NCBI RefSeq assembly: GCF_019132875.1
Contig: NZ_JAHSPF010000003.1
Span: forward strand, 372,001 to 436,000
Length of the DNA: 64,000 nucleotides
Origin: Erwinia phyllosphaerae
GTDB lineage: Bacteria > Pseudomonadota > Gammaproteobacteria > Enterobacterales > Enterobacteriaceae
Direction of reading: 5' to 3'
In this document: in pieces, positions 18,902 through 28,985 of the stretch
Layout of the letters: each line of letters begins with the position of its first letter
Position numbering within the stretch: the stretch's first letter is position 1
The notes under the pieces: model-generated
The model's database searches: none
Told to the model about the DNA's origin: nothing
What the model saw: the letters and a program-made list of their open reading frames with translations, nothing else
Made by a program: the position numbers and the translations under genes

Positions 18902-19648
18902 ATGTTAAGCATCAAAGATTTACAGGTAAGTATCGAAGATAAAGAGATCCTGCGCGGGTTGAATCTGGAAGTGAAGCCAGGCGAAGTGCATGCGATTATG
19001 GGCCCGAACGGTTCCGGTAAAAGTACGCTTTCCGCCACGCTGGCTGGCCGTGAAGAGTATGAAATCACCGGCGGCTCCGTTGCCTTTAAGGGTAAAGATC
19101 TGCTGGAGCTTTCTCCGGAAGATCGTGCGGGCGAAGGCATCTTTATGGCCTTCCAGTATCCGGTAGAAATCCCTGGCGTCAGCAACCAGTTTTTCCTGCA
19201 AACCGCCGTCAACGCGGTGCGTAAATACCGTGACCAGGAGTCGCTGGACCGCTTCGACTTCCAGGACTTTATCGAAGACAAAATTCACCTGCTGAAAATG
19301 CCGGAAGATTTGCTGACTCGTTCCGTAAACGTCGGCTTCTCCGGCGGTGAGAAAAAGCGTAACGACATTCTGCAGATGGCGGCGCTGGAACCTGAACTTT
19401 GCATTCTGGATGAAACCGACTCCGGACTGGATATCGATGCGCTGAAAATCGTCTCTAACGGCGTTAACACGCTGCGCGACGGCAAACGCGCCTTTATTAT
19501 CGTTACCCACTACCAGCGCATCCTGGACTACATCAAGCCCGATTTCGTGCACGTGCTGTATCAGGGCAAGATCGTCAAGTCAGGCGACTTCTCGCTGGTG
19601 AAACAACTGGAGGAGCAAGGCTATGGCTGGCTTACCGAACAGGAGTAG
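18902..19648 (+). CDS. sufC: Fe-S assembly ATPase SufC
   Basis: A 248-residue ABC-type ATPase without a membrane partner. It forms the SufBC2D complex and uses ATP to open the SufB-SufD interface. Motifs: Walker A GPNGSGKST, signature FSGGEKKRNDI, Walker B LCILDETDSGLDID, His switch IVTHYQRIL. The SufC-typical Q-loop region FMAFQYPVEIPGVSN is present. The frame opens 12 codons earlier, but ATG at 18902 follows CAGGAAACATT and matches the family N terminus MLSIKDL. Its end overlaps sufD by 26 bases, implying translational coupling. Confidence 0.96.
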   Translation: MLSIKDLQVSIEDKEILRGLNLEVKPGEVHAIMGPNGSGKSTLSATLAGREEYEITGGSVAFKGKDLLELSPEDRAGEGIFMAFQYPVEIPGVSNQFFLQTAVNAVRKYRDQESLDRFDFQDFIEDKIHLLKMPEDLLTRSVNVGFSGGEKKRNDILQMAALEPELCILDETDSGLDIDALKIVSNGVNTLRDGKRAFIIVTHYQRILDYIKPDFVHVLYQGKIVKSGDFSLVKQLEEQGYGWLTEQE

Positions 19649-20906
19649 TGAAAACGCCCTGCAGCAGTGGCATCACCTGTTCGAGACCCAGGGCGAGCAG
19701 CGTTCCCTGCAGGCTCAGCAACACTGGCAGCAGGTGCTGCGCTTAGGCCTGCCGACGCGCAAGCATGAGAACTGGAAATATACGCCGCTGGACAGCCTGC
19801 TGGCGCACAACTTCGTGCTGCCGACGTCCGCTACGCTGACGGCCGCAGACGTAGCCGCGCTGGCGCTGAATATCGACGCCATTAAGCTGGTCTTTGTCGA
19901 CGGGCGCTTCAACGCGCAGCTCAGCGACAGCAGCTGGGATCTGTTTGATATTCAGGTGACAAAGGCCGCCGGACGCCGTGAGCTTAACGCGCCGGTACAG
20001 CCAGAGGTGTTCCTGCACCTGACGGAAAGCCTGGCGGAAGAGTTGACCACCATTCATCTGGCGCGCGGCAAGTCCGCCGCTCGCGCCGTCTATCTGCTGC
20101 ATATCAGCAGCGGTAGCGCGCAGGAAGAGATGAACACCTCGCATTATCGCCACCATCTGCAGCTGGATGACGGCGCAGAAGCGACCATTATTGAGCATTA
20201 CGTTAGCCTGAACGACAGCGCGCATTTTACCGGCGCTCGCTTTACCGCTACCGTTGGCAACAACGCGCAGCTGACGCACTACAAACTGGGCTTTGAGCAC
20301 GCCAGCAGCAACCACTTCTCGCATAACGATCTGGTGATTGAGCGTGATGCGCGCGTGGCGAGCCATAGCTTCCTGCTGGGTAGCGGTCTGGCACGCCATA
20401 ACACCAGCGTGCAGCTGAACGGCGAGGGGAGCGATCTGTCGATTAACAGCCTGATGCTGCCGGTAGAAAAAGAAGTGTGCGACAGCCGTACTTATCTGGA
20501 GCACAACAAAGGTTATTGCCAGAGCCGCCAGCTGCATAAAACCATCGTACGCGATAAAGCGCGCGCGGTGTTTAACGGCCATATCAAAGTGGCTAAGCAC
20601 GCGCTGAAAACCGACGGGCAGATGACCAACAACAACCTGCTGTTAGGCCGTCTGGCAGAGGTGGATACCAAGCCGCAGCTGGAAATTTATGCGGACGACG
20701 TGAAGTGCAGCCACGGTGCGACTATCGGTCGTATTGATGACGAACAGATGTTCTATCTGCGCGCTCGCGGCATTAGCGAAGAGTCTGCCCAGCGCATGAT
20801 TATCTACGCTTTCGCCGCAGAGCTGACCGAGGCCATCACGGATGAAGTACTGAAGGAAGCGGTGATGCAGCGTATCGCCCAGCGCTTTCCCGGAGGCATT
20901 AAATGA
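19623..20906 (+). CDS. sufD: Fe-S cluster assembly protein SufD
   Basis: A 427-residue SufB paralogue and scaffold partner in SufBC2D, needed for iron acquisition during assembly. Features: N-terminal helical [19 protein letters not shown], central beta-helix, and C-terminal [23 protein letters not shown] followed by [22 protein letters not shown] with the His that, with SufB Cys, binds the nascent cluster. The start ATG lies inside sufC and the stop overlaps the sufS start by four bases (ATGA). Confidence 0.96.
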   Translation: MAGLPNRSSENALQQWHHLFETQGEQRSLQAQQHWQQVLRLGLPTRKHENWKYTPLDSLLAHNFVLPTSATLTAADVAALALNIDAIKLVFVDGRFNAQLSDSSWDLFDIQVTKAAGRRELNAPVQPEVFLHLTESLAEELTTIHLARGKSAARAVYLLHISSGSAQEEMNTSHYRHHLQLDDGAEATIIEHYVSLNDSAHFTGARFTATVGNNAQLTHYKLGFEHASSNHFSHNDLVIERDARVASHSFLLGSGLARHNTSVQLNGEGSDLSINSLMLPVEKEVCDSRTYLEHNKGYCQSRQLHKTIVRDKARAVFNGHIKVAKHALKTDGQMTNNNLLLGRLAEVDTKPQLEIYADDVKCSHGATIGRIDDEQMFYLRARGISEESAQRMIIYAFAAELTEAITDEVLKEAVMQRIAQRFPGGIK

Positions 20907-22126
20907 GTTTTGACCTGACGCGCGTCAGGGCAGCTTTTCCCGTACTGGCGCGAGAAGTGAATGGCCAGCCGCTGGCCTATCTTGACAGCGCCGCCAGCGC
21001 ACAGAAGCCGCAGGCGGTTATCGATGCCGAAAGCCGTTTCTACGAGCATGGTTATGCGGCGGTGCATCGCGGCATCCATACGCTGAGCGCCGAAGCGACG
21101 ACGGAAATGGAAAACGTGCGCGCCAGCGCCGCGCGTTTTCTTAACGCCGCCTCGCCGGAAGAGATTGTGTTTGTTAAGGGTACCACCGAGGGAATTAACC
21201 TTGTGGCCAGCAGCTGGGGCGGTAGCCAGCTGCAGCCCGGCGACAACATCCTCATCACCGAGATGGAACACCACGCCAATATCGTGCCATGGCAGATGAT
21301 TGCCGAGCGTACCGGCGCAGAAGTGCGTTTTATTCCGCTGACGGCGAATGGCGAGCTGGATCTGACAACGCTGCCAGCGCTGATGGATGAACGTACGCGC
21401 ATGCTGGCCGTTACGCACGTTTCCAACGTGCTGGGCACGGTTAACCCGGTTAAAGAGCTGGTAGCGCAGGCAAAAGCCGCAGGCGTCGCGACGCTGATTG
21501 ACGGCGCGCAGGCGGTAATGCACGAAAAAGTCGACGTGCAGGATCTGGACTGCGACTTTTACCTCTTCTCCGGCCATAAAATTTATGGCCCATCCGGTAT
21601 CGGTATCCTGTATGGCCGTAAGGCAATGCTGGATCGGATGCCGCCGTGGGAAGGGGGCGGCTCGATGATCGCTACCGTCAGCCTCACTGAGGGCACCACC
21701 TATGCCGCAGCGCCGTGGCGCTTCGAAGCGGGTTCGCCTAATACCGGTGGCATCATCGGTCTGGGTGCGGCGCTGGCCTGGGTTGAAGAGCTGGGGCTGG
21801 AAGCCATTGCCCAACGCGAGAAGACGCTGATGCGTTACGCGCTGGACAAGCTGGCAGCCGTGCCCGAGCTGGTTATTTATGGCCCTCAGGAGCGTGCAGG
21901 CGTTATCGCTTTCAATCTGGGACAGCATCATGCCTATGACGTGGGCAGCTTCCTCGATCGCTACGGCATTGCTATTCGTACTGGTCATCACTGCGCTATG
22001 CCGCTGATGCACCACTATGGCGTACCGGCAATGTGTCGTGCTTCTTTTGTCCTGTATAATAGCGAAGAAGAGGTCGATCGCCTTGCGGCAGGCCTGACGC
22101 GTATACACATGCTGCTGGGCGGCTAA
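20903..22126 (+). CDS. sufS: Cysteine desulfurase SufS
   Basis: PLP-dependent class-V aminotransferase-fold enzyme (407 residues) that removes sulfur from cysteine, leaving a persulfide for SufE. The PLP Schiff-base lysine is Lys226 in [13 protein letters not shown], and the persulfide-carrying cysteine is Cys364 in [11 protein letters not shown]. Other family marks are [27 protein letters not shown] and THVSNVLGT. Both active-site positions match E. coli SufS numbering exactly. Translation starts in the four-base overlap with sufD. Confidence 0.97.
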   Translation: MSFDLTRVRAAFPVLAREVNGQPLAYLDSAASAQKPQAVIDAESRFYEHGYAAVHRGIHTLSAEATTEMENVRASAARFLNAASPEEIVFVKGTTEGINLVASSWGGSQLQPGDNILITEMEHHANIVPWQMIAERTGAEVRFIPLTANGELDLTTLPALMDERTRMLAVTHVSNVLGTVNPVKELVAQAKAAGVATLIDGAQAVMHEKVDVQDLDCDFYLFSGHKIYGPSGIGILYGRKAMLDRMPPWEGGGSMIATVSLTEGTTYAAAPWRFEAGSPNTGGIIGLGAALAWVEELGLEAIAQREKTLMRYALDKLAAVPELVIYGPQERAGVIAFNLGQHHAYDVGSFLDRYGIAIRTGHHCAMPLMHHYGVPAMCRASFVLYNSEEEVDRLAAGLTRIHMLLGG

Positions 22127-22148
22127 GCCGCTGGCAAAGGAGAATTGC

Positions 22149-22571
22149 ATGGCGACAATGCCAGATAAAGAGAGACTGGTACGTAACTTTTCCCGCTGCG
22201 CCAACTGGGAAGAAAAGTATCTGTATGTGATTGAGCTGGGCGCAAAGCTGCCCGCGCTGCCCGAGTCGCTGCATCAGCCGGAAAACACCATCTCCGGCTG
22301 TCAAAGCCAGGTCTGGATCGTGATGAACCTGGATGACAGCGGCCGCGTAGTGCTTCAGGGCGACAGCGATGCCGCTATTGTGAAAGGGCTGATCGCAGTG
22401 GTGTTTGTGCTTTATCAGCAAATGACGCCGGCAGAAATCCTGGACTTTGACGTGCGCCCGTGGTTTGCTGAACTGGCGCTGACCCAGCATCTTACGCCGT
22501 CGCGCTCGCAGGGACTTGAAGCGATGATCCGCGCTATCCGTCAGAAAGCACAGGCCAGCGTTTCCGGCTAA
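22149..22571 (+). CDS. sufE: Sulfur acceptor protein SufE
   Basis: A 140-residue partner that takes the persulfide sulfur from SufS at Cys51 ([12 protein letters not shown]) and hands it to SufB. AAAGGAG ribosome-binding site ten bases before ATG; last gene of the suf operon, 22 bases behind sufS. Length normal (E. coli 138). Confidence 0.96.
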   Translation: MATMPDKERLVRNFSRCANWEEKYLYVIELGAKLPALPESLHQPENTISGCQSQVWIVMNLDDSGRVVLQGDSDAAIVKGLIAVVFVLYQQMTPAEILDFDVRPWFAELALTQHLTPSRSQGLEAMIRAIRQKAQASVSG

Positions 22572-22592
22572 GCTGTTCCGCTTCTCGACAGG

Positions 22593-22615
22593 CTTCCCGT
22601 CAGCGAGACGGGAAG
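22593..22615 (+). terminator. Hairpin between sufE and ldtE
   Basis: Nine-base perfect inverted repeat CTTCCCGTC / GACGGGAAG, loop AGCGA, without a real T run (TATTA). It may partially end suf transcription; some read-through into ldtE is possible. Confidence 0.45.
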
Positions 22616-22640
22616 TATTACCCCCTGATGAGAAACGTCG

Positions 22641-23594
22641 ATGAAAACCCCTCTGTTTGCCTCTTTGCTGTTTTTCCTTTCAATGGCCTCTGCCCGCGCC
22701 ACCGACTATCCGCTTCCTGCCGCTGACAGCCGCCTGACGGGCGAAAACCAGCTTTATACCGTGCCGCACGATGGACGCCCGCTGGAAAGCATTGCCGCAC
22801 GCTTTCAGACTGGCCTGTTAAGCATGCTGGAAGCGAATCCCGGCACCGATCCCTGGCTGCCGAAGGCGGGTTCTCAGCTGGTTATACCCACGCAAATGCT
22901 GCTGCCGGATACAAAAAGAGAGGGGATAGTGGTGAACGTTGCCGAGATGCGGCTCTACTACTATCCAAAAGGCGAAAACAAAGTAGTGGTTTACCCCATC
23001 GGCATCGGCCAGCTGGGCGCGAATACGCCACCGATGGTAACCCGCATCAGCCAGAAAATCCCCAATCCTACCTGGACGCCCACGCCTAATATCCGCAAGC
23101 GCTATGCGGCAGAAGGCAAAACCTTACCGATTACCGTACCGGCCGGGCCGGATAATCCTATGGGGCTGTTTGCGCTGCGTCTGGCGTACGGCAAAGGCCA
23201 CTACCTGATCCACGGCACCAATGCGGATTTCGGCATCGGCATGCGCGTCAGTTCCGGCTGTATACGCCTGCGGCCGGATGATATCGAAAGCCTGTTTAAC
23301 AGCGTCCCTGAAAACACGCGCGTACAGATCATTAATCAGCCCGTGAAATATGCCGTGGAGCCTGACGGCAAACGCTATATAGAGGTTCATCAGCCGCTTT
23401 CGCACCGCGAGCAGGACGATCCGCAAACCATGCCGATTACGCTGCCGGCGCAGGTTAAGCAATTTATCCATAGCGACGAAAACGATAGTGAAATGGTTGA
23501 GGCGGCACTAAAAAGGCGTTCCGGCATGCCGGTGCTGGTCAGCAGCGGTAAAAAGCCTTCTGACGCTACCAGGAGCGTTTCTACAGCGTTGTGA
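22641..23594 (+). CDS. ldtE: L,D-transpeptidase LdtE (YnhG-type)
   Basis: Periplasmic enzyme of 317 residues with a cleavable signal peptide (FASLLFFLSMASARA, about residues 5-19). It has a LysM-like peptidoglycan-binding segment at about 38-87 (YTVPHDGRPLESIAARFQTG ... LVIPTQ), then a YkuD domain with HGTNADFGIG and the catalytic motif SSGCIRL (Cys207). E. coli LdtE (YnhG) mainly makes meso-DAP to meso-DAP (3-3) crosslinks, while related ErfK/YbiS/YcfS anchor Lpp. Here, as in E. coli, it sits next to lpp. It carries a longer C-terminal tail after the catalytic domain, rich in charged residues. Confidence 0.92.
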   Translation: MKTPLFASLLFFLSMASARATDYPLPAADSRLTGENQLYTVPHDGRPLESIAARFQTGLLSMLEANPGTDPWLPKAGSQLVIPTQMLLPDTKREGIVVNVAEMRLYYYPKGENKVVVYPIGIGQLGANTPPMVTRISQKIPNPTWTPTPNIRKRYAAEGKTLPITVPAGPDNPMGLFALRLAYGKGHYLIHGTNADFGIGMRVSSGCIRLRPDDIESLFNSVPENTRVQIINQPVKYAVEPDGKRYIEVHQPLSHREQDDPQTMPITLPAQVKQFIHSDENDSEMVEAALKRRSGMPVLVSSGKKPSDATRSVSTAL

Positions 23595-23683
23595 AGGGAG
23601 ATTACTGAAAAGCGCGCGGGAGGCCAGCAGGAAGTGTTGTAGCGCGTTTAAACAGGGTTTCGGAAAGCTGAACAGATACAGGC

Positions 23684-23714
23684 AAAAAAAATGGCGCACA
23701 ATGTGCGCCATTTT
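23684..23714 (-). terminator. Terminator after lpp
   Basis: Minus strand AAAATGGCGCACATTGTGCGCCAT followed by eight Ts; a strong terminator expected for this very abundant transcript. Confidence 0.9.
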
Positions 23715-23727
23715 CAAACCAGAACTC

Positions 23728-23967
<240 letters not shown>

Positions 23968-24001
23968 TTATACCCTCTAGATTGAGTTAATCTCCATGTA
24001 G

Positions 24002-24050
24002 CGTTACAAGTATTACACAAAGTTTTTTCCAATGAGAATAAATTTTTAGT
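24002..24050 (-). promoter_or_regulatory. lpp promoter and conserved 38-base leader
   Basis: From about 24002 the minus strand reads GCTACATGGAGATTAAC, identical to the E. coli lpp mRNA 5' end as I remember it. Upstream comes AAAACTTTGTGTAATACTTG, which includes the -10 element (AATACT), inside an AT-rich stretch typical of this strong promoter. The transcription start is assigned by similarity. The remaining 24051-24219 stretch is AT-rich and shows no gene. Confidence 0.75.
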
Positions 24051-24219
24051 GAGAACGTGCTTAAATTTGATCGTTCGCTCAAAGATGCAGCGTCTTTCTG
24101 GAAAACCCCAAAAAATTTAGCGAAAACAGACCATTTCAATCGGGCTTATCGCATCTCCAAAGAAAGTTGCATCGTTAATTTCGATTAGAATTTTCGCAAA
24201 AACATGTTAGTAAAGTTGT

Positions 24220-24248
24220 AAAAAAAGCGCCACTCAGGACGCTTTTTC
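24220..24248 (-). terminator. Terminator after pykF
   Basis: Minus strand AAAGCGTCC, loop TGAGT, GGCGCTTTTTTT. The stem contains one imperfect pair and a good T run. Confidence 0.8.
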
Positions 24249-24269
24249 ACTACAAGGCGTAATCTTCGA

Positions 24270-25682
24270 TTACAGAACGTGCACAGAGGCGGTATTGGTG
24301 GTTCCGCTCGGTACCAGCGCACCGGAAACCATGACCACTACATCGCCTTTCTGACCGTAGCCGCTGGCGACCGCTGCTTCTTTACCAATACGGTAAAAAT
24401 CATCGGTAGAAGCGATCTCTTTGACCACGGAAGTGATAATGCCTTTGCTCAGGATCAGCTGACGAGCGGTCTGCTCATTGGTGGTCAGCGCAAGGATGGT
24501 GGCGTTAGGGAAATATTTACGCACGGACTTGGCTGACTTACCGCCTTCGGTAGCGACCACAATCAGCGGCGCTTCAAGCTTCTCGGCAGTTTCTACCGCG
24601 CCGCGACATACCGCTTCGGTAATGCGCATTTTACGGTTGTCATGCTGCGAGTCGATGCGGCTTTTCATCACGCGGTCGGTACGTTCGCAGATGGTGGCCA
24701 TAATAGTAACGGATTCCAGCGGGTATTTGCCCTTGGCGCTTTCACCAGAAAGCATAACCGCATCCGTACCGTCCAGAATGGCGTTTGCCACGTCGCCCGC
24801 TTCCGCACGGGTAGGGCGTGGGTTTTTGATCATCGAATCCAGCATCTGCGTCGCGGTGATCACGACTTTGCGAGCGCGGTTGCACTTTTTGATCATCATC
24901 TTCTGCGCGAAAATCACTTCTTCAACCGGGATTTCCACGCCCAGGTCGCCACGGGCCACCATGATGCCGTCAGAAGCGTCCAGGATCTCATCAAAATTGT
25001 TCAGGCCTTCCTGGTTTTCAATTTTCGAGATGATCTGGATGTGGGCGCCGCCGTGCTGCTTCAGGTGCTCGCGAATTTCCAGCACGTCTGAACGCTTACG
25101 GATAAAGGAGGCGGCAACAAAGTCTACGCCCTGTTCGCAACCGAAAATGAGGTCGCGCTTGTCTTTTTCAGCCAGCGCTGGCAGCTGAATAGAAACGCCC
25201 GGCAGGTTAACGCCTTTGTTCTCACCCAGGTCGCCGTTGTTCAGTACTTTGCAAACTACGGTGGTTTCGGTCACTTCGGTGACTTCCAGGCCAATCAGGC
25301 CGTCATCTACCAGCACGGTGTTGCCAATAGCCAGGTCAGAAGCAAAGCCAGAGTAGGTCACGGCAACGCGCTCGCTGTTGCCAACAACTGACTGGTCGGT
25401 AGTAAAGGTAAAGGTCTGGCCAGCTTTCAGAGAGACATCCGCGCCGCCTTCCAGCTTCATGGTGCGGATTTCCGGGCCTTTGGTGTCCAGCAGGATAGCG
25501 GCCTGCTTGCCGGTGTTGTTAATCACGTTACGAAGATTAGCGATACGCTTACCGTGTTCTTCATAATCGCCGTGGGAAAAGTTCAGACGCATGACGTTCA
25601 TGCCCGCGTCCAGCAGGTTAGTCAACATTTCTTCCGATTCGGTTTTTGGACCGATGGTACAAACAATCTTGGTCTTTTTCAT
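24270..25682 (-). CDS. pykF: Pyruvate kinase I
   Basis: Cytoplasmic tetrameric glycolytic enzyme (470 residues, same as E. coli) converting PEP + ADP to pyruvate + ATP, allosterically activated by fructose 1,6-bisphosphate. Motifs: N-terminal [23 protein letters not shown], the B domain between about residues 71 and 168, active-site [37 protein letters not shown] and [21 protein letters not shown]-terminal regulatory domain ends [19 protein letters not shown] strong promoter with a Cra site just downstream of the start lies upstream. Confidence 0.98.
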   Translation of the reverse strand: MKKTKIVCTIGPKTESEEMLTNLLDAGMNVMRLNFSHGDYEEHGKRIANLRNVINNTGKQAAILLDTKGPEIRTMKLEGGADVSLKAGQTFTFTTDQSVVGNSERVAVTYSGFASDLAIGNTVLVDDGLIGLEVTEVTETTVVCKVLNNGDLGENKGVNLPGVSIQLPALAEKDKRDLIFGCEQGVDFVAASFIRKRSDVLEIREHLKQHGGAHIQIISKIENQEGLNNFDEILDASDGIMVARGDLGVEIPVEEVIFAQKMMIKKCNRARKVVITATQMLDSMIKNPRPTRAEAGDVANAILDGTDAVMLSGESAKGKYPLESVTIMATICERTDRVMKSRIDSQHDNRKMRITEAVCRGAVETAEKLEAPLIVVATEGGKSAKSVRKYFPNATILALTTNEQTARQLILSKGIITSVVKEIASTDDFYRIGKEAAVASGYGQKGDVVVMVSGALVPSGTTNTASVHVL

Positions 25683-25901
25683 GACGAGTCATCTGTTAAG
25701 TTAATGGATGAAATAAAGCGAGATCCCGGTGTTTGTGTTGCGCGCCGGAAAAGCATGGTTGCCTGAGCGGCGAATTGCGATACAGCTTAAGGATAGGTGA
25801 CAGAAAAAAAGCGTGCAGAGGAAGTTTTAACGCGGTTTCAGCGCGGGCGCAGCGTGATGTTGCGCAAGCAGATATCGTTTTTGCTAAAGGGCCAACCATA
25901 C

Positions 25902-25963
25902 GCTGAAACCATTCATGTGAAACAACGTTTCGTATTATAGCTACTCAGCCTGTTGAAAACCAA
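25902..25963 (-). promoter_or_regulatory. pykF promoter with downstream Cra operator
   Basis: Minus strand -35 TTGGTT (25963-25958), 18-base spacer and perfect -10 TATAAT (25939-25934). GCTGAAACCATTCA at 25902-25915 fits the Cra consensus RSTGAAWCSNTHHW at every position and lies roughly +13 to +26 from the expected start, where Cra binding would block transcription. E. coli pykF is repressed by Cra from a similar place. A long leader of about 240 bases precedes pykF; it contains no obvious gene. Confidence 0.7.
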
Positions 25964-26105
25964 TTAAAAAGTATTTTGAGATACGTGAAAGCTTGTACCA
26001 GATCAGGTTGTTGCGCAAAAAAAGCGTTAGCAAGGCTTAGTCAGGAAAGGCGGACGCGGCGTTAATGCGCAAAAAATGACGGCCAGTCGGGCAATGAGCA
26101 ACGGG

Positions 26106-26252
26106 CAACAGGCGATATAGCGATAAGCAATGGGCGATAAAGCGACAACCAATGGGCGATAAAGCGACAACCAACGGGCGGCAAAGCGGCGGGCAACAGG
26201 TGGTAAAGCGATAAGTCACGGGCGGTATAGCAACGGGCACTGAAGCGATAAG
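26106..26252. repeat. 22-bp imperfect tandem repeat (six full units plus a remnant)
   Basis: Units start at 26106, 26128, 26150, 26172, 26194 and 26216, each 22 bases, of the form CAAYGGGCGRTAAAGCG followed by AYAAS. Units 2 and 3 are identical; the others differ at two to seven positions. A partial unit runs to 26252. Because 22 is not a multiple of three and both strands show stops or shifting frames, it is not a protein repeat. It lies between the 3' end of the Val tRNA cluster and the pykF promoter, so it may be transcribed as part of the tRNA precursor trailer. Confidence 0.8.
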
Positions 26253-26340
26253 GTGTAAAAAGCGTGATGCACAGTAAACAGTAAAGCAGGAAGGGGATAA
26301 ACGGGTGCAGAGACGAACAGAAAAAAGGAGCCTAAGGCGA

Positions 26341-26417
26341 TGGTGCGTTCTAGAGGACTCGAACCTCCGACCCCCACCATGTCAAGGTGGTGCTCTAACC
26401 AACTGAGCTAAGAACGC
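26341..26417 (-). tRNA. valW: tRNA-Val(GAC), copy 3 of the cluster
   Basis: 77-base cloverleaf on the minus strand beginning GCGTTCTTAGCTCAG and ending in encoded CCA. The seven-base anticodon loop TTGACAT gives anticodon GAC. Acceptor stem GCGTTCT / AGAACGC pairs fully. Identical to the copy at 26503-26579. The gene symbol is by synteny with the E. coli valV-valW cluster. Confidence 0.95.
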
Positions 26418-26421
26418 GTTA

Positions 26422-26498
26422 TGGTGCGTCCGAGTGGACTCGAACCACCGACCCCCACCATGTCAAGGTGGTGCTCTAACCAACTGAGCTACGGACGC
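26422..26498 (-). tRNA. tRNA-Val(GAC), copy 2, divergent acceptor and T stems
   Basis: 77 bases with CCA encoded and anticodon GAC. The acceptor stem is GCGTCCG / CGGACGC and the T stem also differs from the flanking copies, while the D arm, anticodon arm and variable region are the same. All changes are compensated in the stems, so it should fold and function. Confidence 0.95.
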
Positions 26499-26502
26499 AC
26501 TG

Positions 26503-26579
26503 TGGTGCGTTCTAGAGGACTCGAACCTCCGACCCCCACCATGTCAAGGTGGTGCTCTAACCAACTGAGCTAAGAACGC
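26503..26579 (-). tRNA. valV: tRNA-Val(GAC), copy 1 (promoter-proximal)
   Basis: 77 bases, anticodon GAC, encoded CCA, identical to copy 3. First gene of a three-tRNA operon with spacers of only four bases, so the tRNAs must be cut from one precursor. Confidence 0.95.
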
Positions 26580-26609
26580 ATCATGCTATCTGGGCGACAG
26601 CGGGGACGA

Positions 26610-26638
26610 ATATTAACGACAGCCCTGACGCCTTGCAA
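26610..26638 (-). promoter_or_regulatory. Promoter of the tRNA-Val operon
   Basis: Minus strand -35 TTGCAA (26638-26633), 17-base spacer, -10 TAATAT (26615-26610), then a G/C-rich discriminator (TCGTCCCC), as is usual for stringently controlled tRNA promoters. Confidence 0.7.
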
Positions 26639-26722
26639 GCAGAAATCGACAATTTCAGCGCGACTGCTGCGCAACTGTGCGAAGCGCAGCATTTTTAAAC
26701 ATCTGCAGGCTAACCTGCGGAT

Positions 26723-28096
26723 TTATCGCGCTGCTCTCGTCAGCAGACGCTCGGCCGGCTGCCGCTGTAAACGAAGGATACGCCAGACCATCATCACCGC
26801 GCTGGAGGTTAAGCCAATGATAAAACCGGTCCAGAATCCAGCTGGCCCCATCGGCGCAACGACCCAGTCCGTTAGCGCCAGGATATAGCCGCTGGGCAAA
26901 CCCAGCACCCAGTAGGCGATAAAGGTAATAAAGAAGATGGCGCGAGTGTCCTTATAGCCGCGCAGGATCCCGCTGCCGATAACCTGCACCGAATCGGAAA
27001 ACTGATAAACGGCGGCCAGCAGCATCAGCTGGGCGGCCAGCGTAACGACGGCCGGATTGTGGTTATAAAGCAGCGCAATCTGCTCGCGAAAAATTACCGT
27101 AAACAGCGCGGTCAGCAGCGACAGCGACATACCGACACCTTGCGCCGTCCAGGCAGCTACCCGAGCCGCTTCGGTAGAGCCCTGCCCAAGGCGAAACCCG
27201 ACGCGGATAGTGGTCGCTGCGCCCAAAGAGAGCGGCAATACGAACATCAGCGAGCTGAAATTTAGCGCAATCTGGTGGCCGGCCACGTCAACGATGCCCA
27301 TTGGCGATACCAGCAGGGCGACCACGGCAAACAGCGTGACTTCAAAAAAGAGCGCCAGCGCAACGGGCAGGCCAAGATTAAACAGCCGCCACAGTACTTT
27401 TGCATCCGGCGCGCTGAACCGATCCGGCAGACGAATATCGCGCATTGAACCGGCACGCGAAACCCAGAACTTCATGGCGATAAACATCACCCAGTAAACC
27501 GATGCGGTGGCCACGCCGCAGCCGACACCGCCAAGCGCGGGCATGCCAAAGTGTCCGTAGATAAAAATATAGTTAACCGGAATATTGACCAGCAGCCCCA
27601 GGAACCCCATCACCATGCCGGGTTTGGTTTTAGCCAGCCCTTCGCACTGGTTACGAGCGGTTTGAAAGAAGAGATAGCCCGGCGCGCCCCACAGCAGCGC
27701 ATGCAGATAGCCCACTGCCTTATCCGCCATCACCGGATCGATATTGTGCATAGAGCGGATAACGTATCCGGCGTTATAAAGCACTACCATGACCAGCAGC
27801 GAGGCAAAGGCGGCCAGCCAGTAAGCCTGGCGTACCTGAAAAGCGATGCGGTCCCGGCGGCCCGAGCCGTTATACTGCGCCACCACGGGCGTCAGCGAGA
27901 GCAGCAAACCGTGACCGAAAAGGATAGCGGGTAACCAGATGGACGTCCCTACCGCTACAGCAGCCATATCCGTTGCGCTGACGTCGCCAGCCATTACCGT
28001 ATCGACAAACCCCATGGCGGTTTGCGCAATCTGCGCAAAAATAACCGGAATTGCCAGCGCCAGCAATTGACGCGCCTCTGTCAGATACTTCTGCAC
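26723..28096 (-). CDS. mdtK: Multidrug efflux MATE transporter MdtK
   Basis: Inner-membrane Na+-coupled multidrug exporter (NorM/MATE family), 457 residues with twelve predicted membrane helices in two similar halves. It matches E. coli MdtK throughout ([88 protein letters not shown]). It starts with GTG at 28096, as in E. coli. It is divergent from ribC with 94 bases between them; no riboflavin riboswitch is visible in that short gap. Confidence 0.95.
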   Translation of the reverse strand: MQKYLTEARQLLALAIPVIFAQIAQTAMGFVDTVMAGDVSATDMAAVAVGTSIWLPAILFGHGLLLSLTPVVAQYNGSGRRDRIAFQVRQAYWLAAFASLLVMVVLYNAGYVIRSMHNIDPVMADKAVGYLHALLWGAPGYLFFQTARNQCEGLAKTKPGMVMGFLGLLVNIPVNYIFIYGHFGMPALGGVGCGVATASVYWVMFIAMKFWVSRAGSMRDIRLPDRFSAPDAKVLWRLFNLGLPVALALFFEVTLFAVVALLVSPMGIVDVAGHQIALNFSSLMFVLPLSLGAATTIRVGFRLGQGSTEAARVAAWTAQGVGMSLSLLTALFTVIFREQIALLYNHNPAVVTLAAQLMLLAAVYQFSDSVQVIGSGILRGYKDTRAIFFITFIAYWVLGLPSGYILALTDWVVAPMGPAGFWTGFIIGLTSSAVMMVWRILRLQRQPAERLLTRAAR

Positions 28097-28190
28097 GTAT
28101 ACACCTGTTTTTTAACTGAAGGAAAGAAGACTATTTGATATAGTTTTTAGATCTGACAAGAATAGCGAAAAATTCACCGAGGTCATAATT

Positions 28191-28850
28191 ATGTTTACCG
28201 GTATTGTGCAAGGCACCGCAGAGGTGCTGGCGATTGAAGAGAAACCAAATTTCCGTACCCATATCGTTAGCCTGCCGGAAGAGATGCTGCCTGGCCTGGA
28301 GCTGGGCGCATCCGTTTCTCATAATGGCTGTTGCCTGACGGTAACCGAGATCAACGGCGATAAAATCAGTTTTGATTTAGTTAAAGAGACGCTACGCATT
28401 ACTAACCTGGGCGAATTAAAAGTCGGCGATGTGGTCAATGTTGAGCGCGCGGCTAAATTCAGCGATGAAATTGGCGGTCACTTAATGTCCGGCCATATTA
28501 TGACCACCGCTGAAATTTGCAAAATTATCACTTCGGAAAATAACCGCGAAATATGGTTTAAACCGCAGGACGCGGAGCAGATGAAATATATTCTGCACAA
28601 AGGCTTTATCGGCATCGACGGCATTAGCCTGACGGTAGGTGAGGTGACCAAAAGCAAGTTTTGCGTTCATCTTATCCCTGAAACGCTGGCAAGAACCACG
28701 CTGGGCGGCAAGCGTCTGGGCGACAGGGTAAATATTGAAATCGATCCGCATACTCAGGCAATCGTAGAAACCGTAGAGCGTGTGCTGGCACAGCGTGAGG
28801 CGTCATTGCTGGCGGCGGCGGCAGCAGAAATTCAGCCGCAGGCGGAGTAA
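28191..28850 (+). CDS. ribC: Riboflavin synthase
   Basis: Homotrimeric enzyme (219 residues; also called ribE in other species) that dismutates two 6,7-dimethyl-8-ribityllumazine molecules into riboflavin and the pyrimidine precursor. Two homologous lumazine-binding barrels: first [12 protein letters not shown] ... [10 protein letters not shown] ... [22 protein letters not shown], second GGHLMSGHI ... [12 protein letters not shown] ... ETLARTTLG ... [10 protein letters not shown]. The C-terminal tail is alanine-rich and a few residues longer than in E. coli. Confidence 0.96.
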   Translation: MFTGIVQGTAEVLAIEEKPNFRTHIVSLPEEMLPGLELGASVSHNGCCLTVTEINGDKISFDLVKETLRITNLGELKVGDVVNVERAAKFSDEIGGHLMSGHIMTTAEICKIITSENNREIWFKPQDAEQMKYILHKGFIGIDGISLTVGEVTKSKFCVHLIPETLARTTLGGKRLGDRVNIEIDPHTQAIVETVERVLAQREASLLAAAAAEIQPQAE

Positions 28851-28894
28851 CAGAACGGCTTATTGCAGGATTGAGCCGGGCTGCAAAATGCAAA

Positions 28895-28942
28895 ATTAAC
28901 CGCACCTTAAAGTTGTTGCCAACTTAATAAGGTGCGGTTTGA
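28895..28942. terminator. Bidirectional terminator between ribC and cfa
   Basis: AACCGCACCTTA and TAAGGTGCGGTT form a 12-base perfect stem flanked by A-rich and T-rich ends, with inner bases AGTTGTTGCCAACT making an extra stem. It sits between converging ribC and cfa. Confidence 0.8.
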
Positions 28943-28985
28943 TCGATAAATCTTCGTCAGCAGCAGAAATCGGGCGCGCTAAAGC

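Noticed and set aside
26037-26240. 67-codon minus-strand open frame
   Set aside because: It is produced by the 22-bp repeat, which shifts phase every unit; no ribosome-binding site or family similarity.
28097-28190. FMN riboswitch before ribC
   Set aside because: The divergent gap is only 94 bases and shows none of the conserved RFN helices; in enterobacteria the riboswitch precedes ribB.
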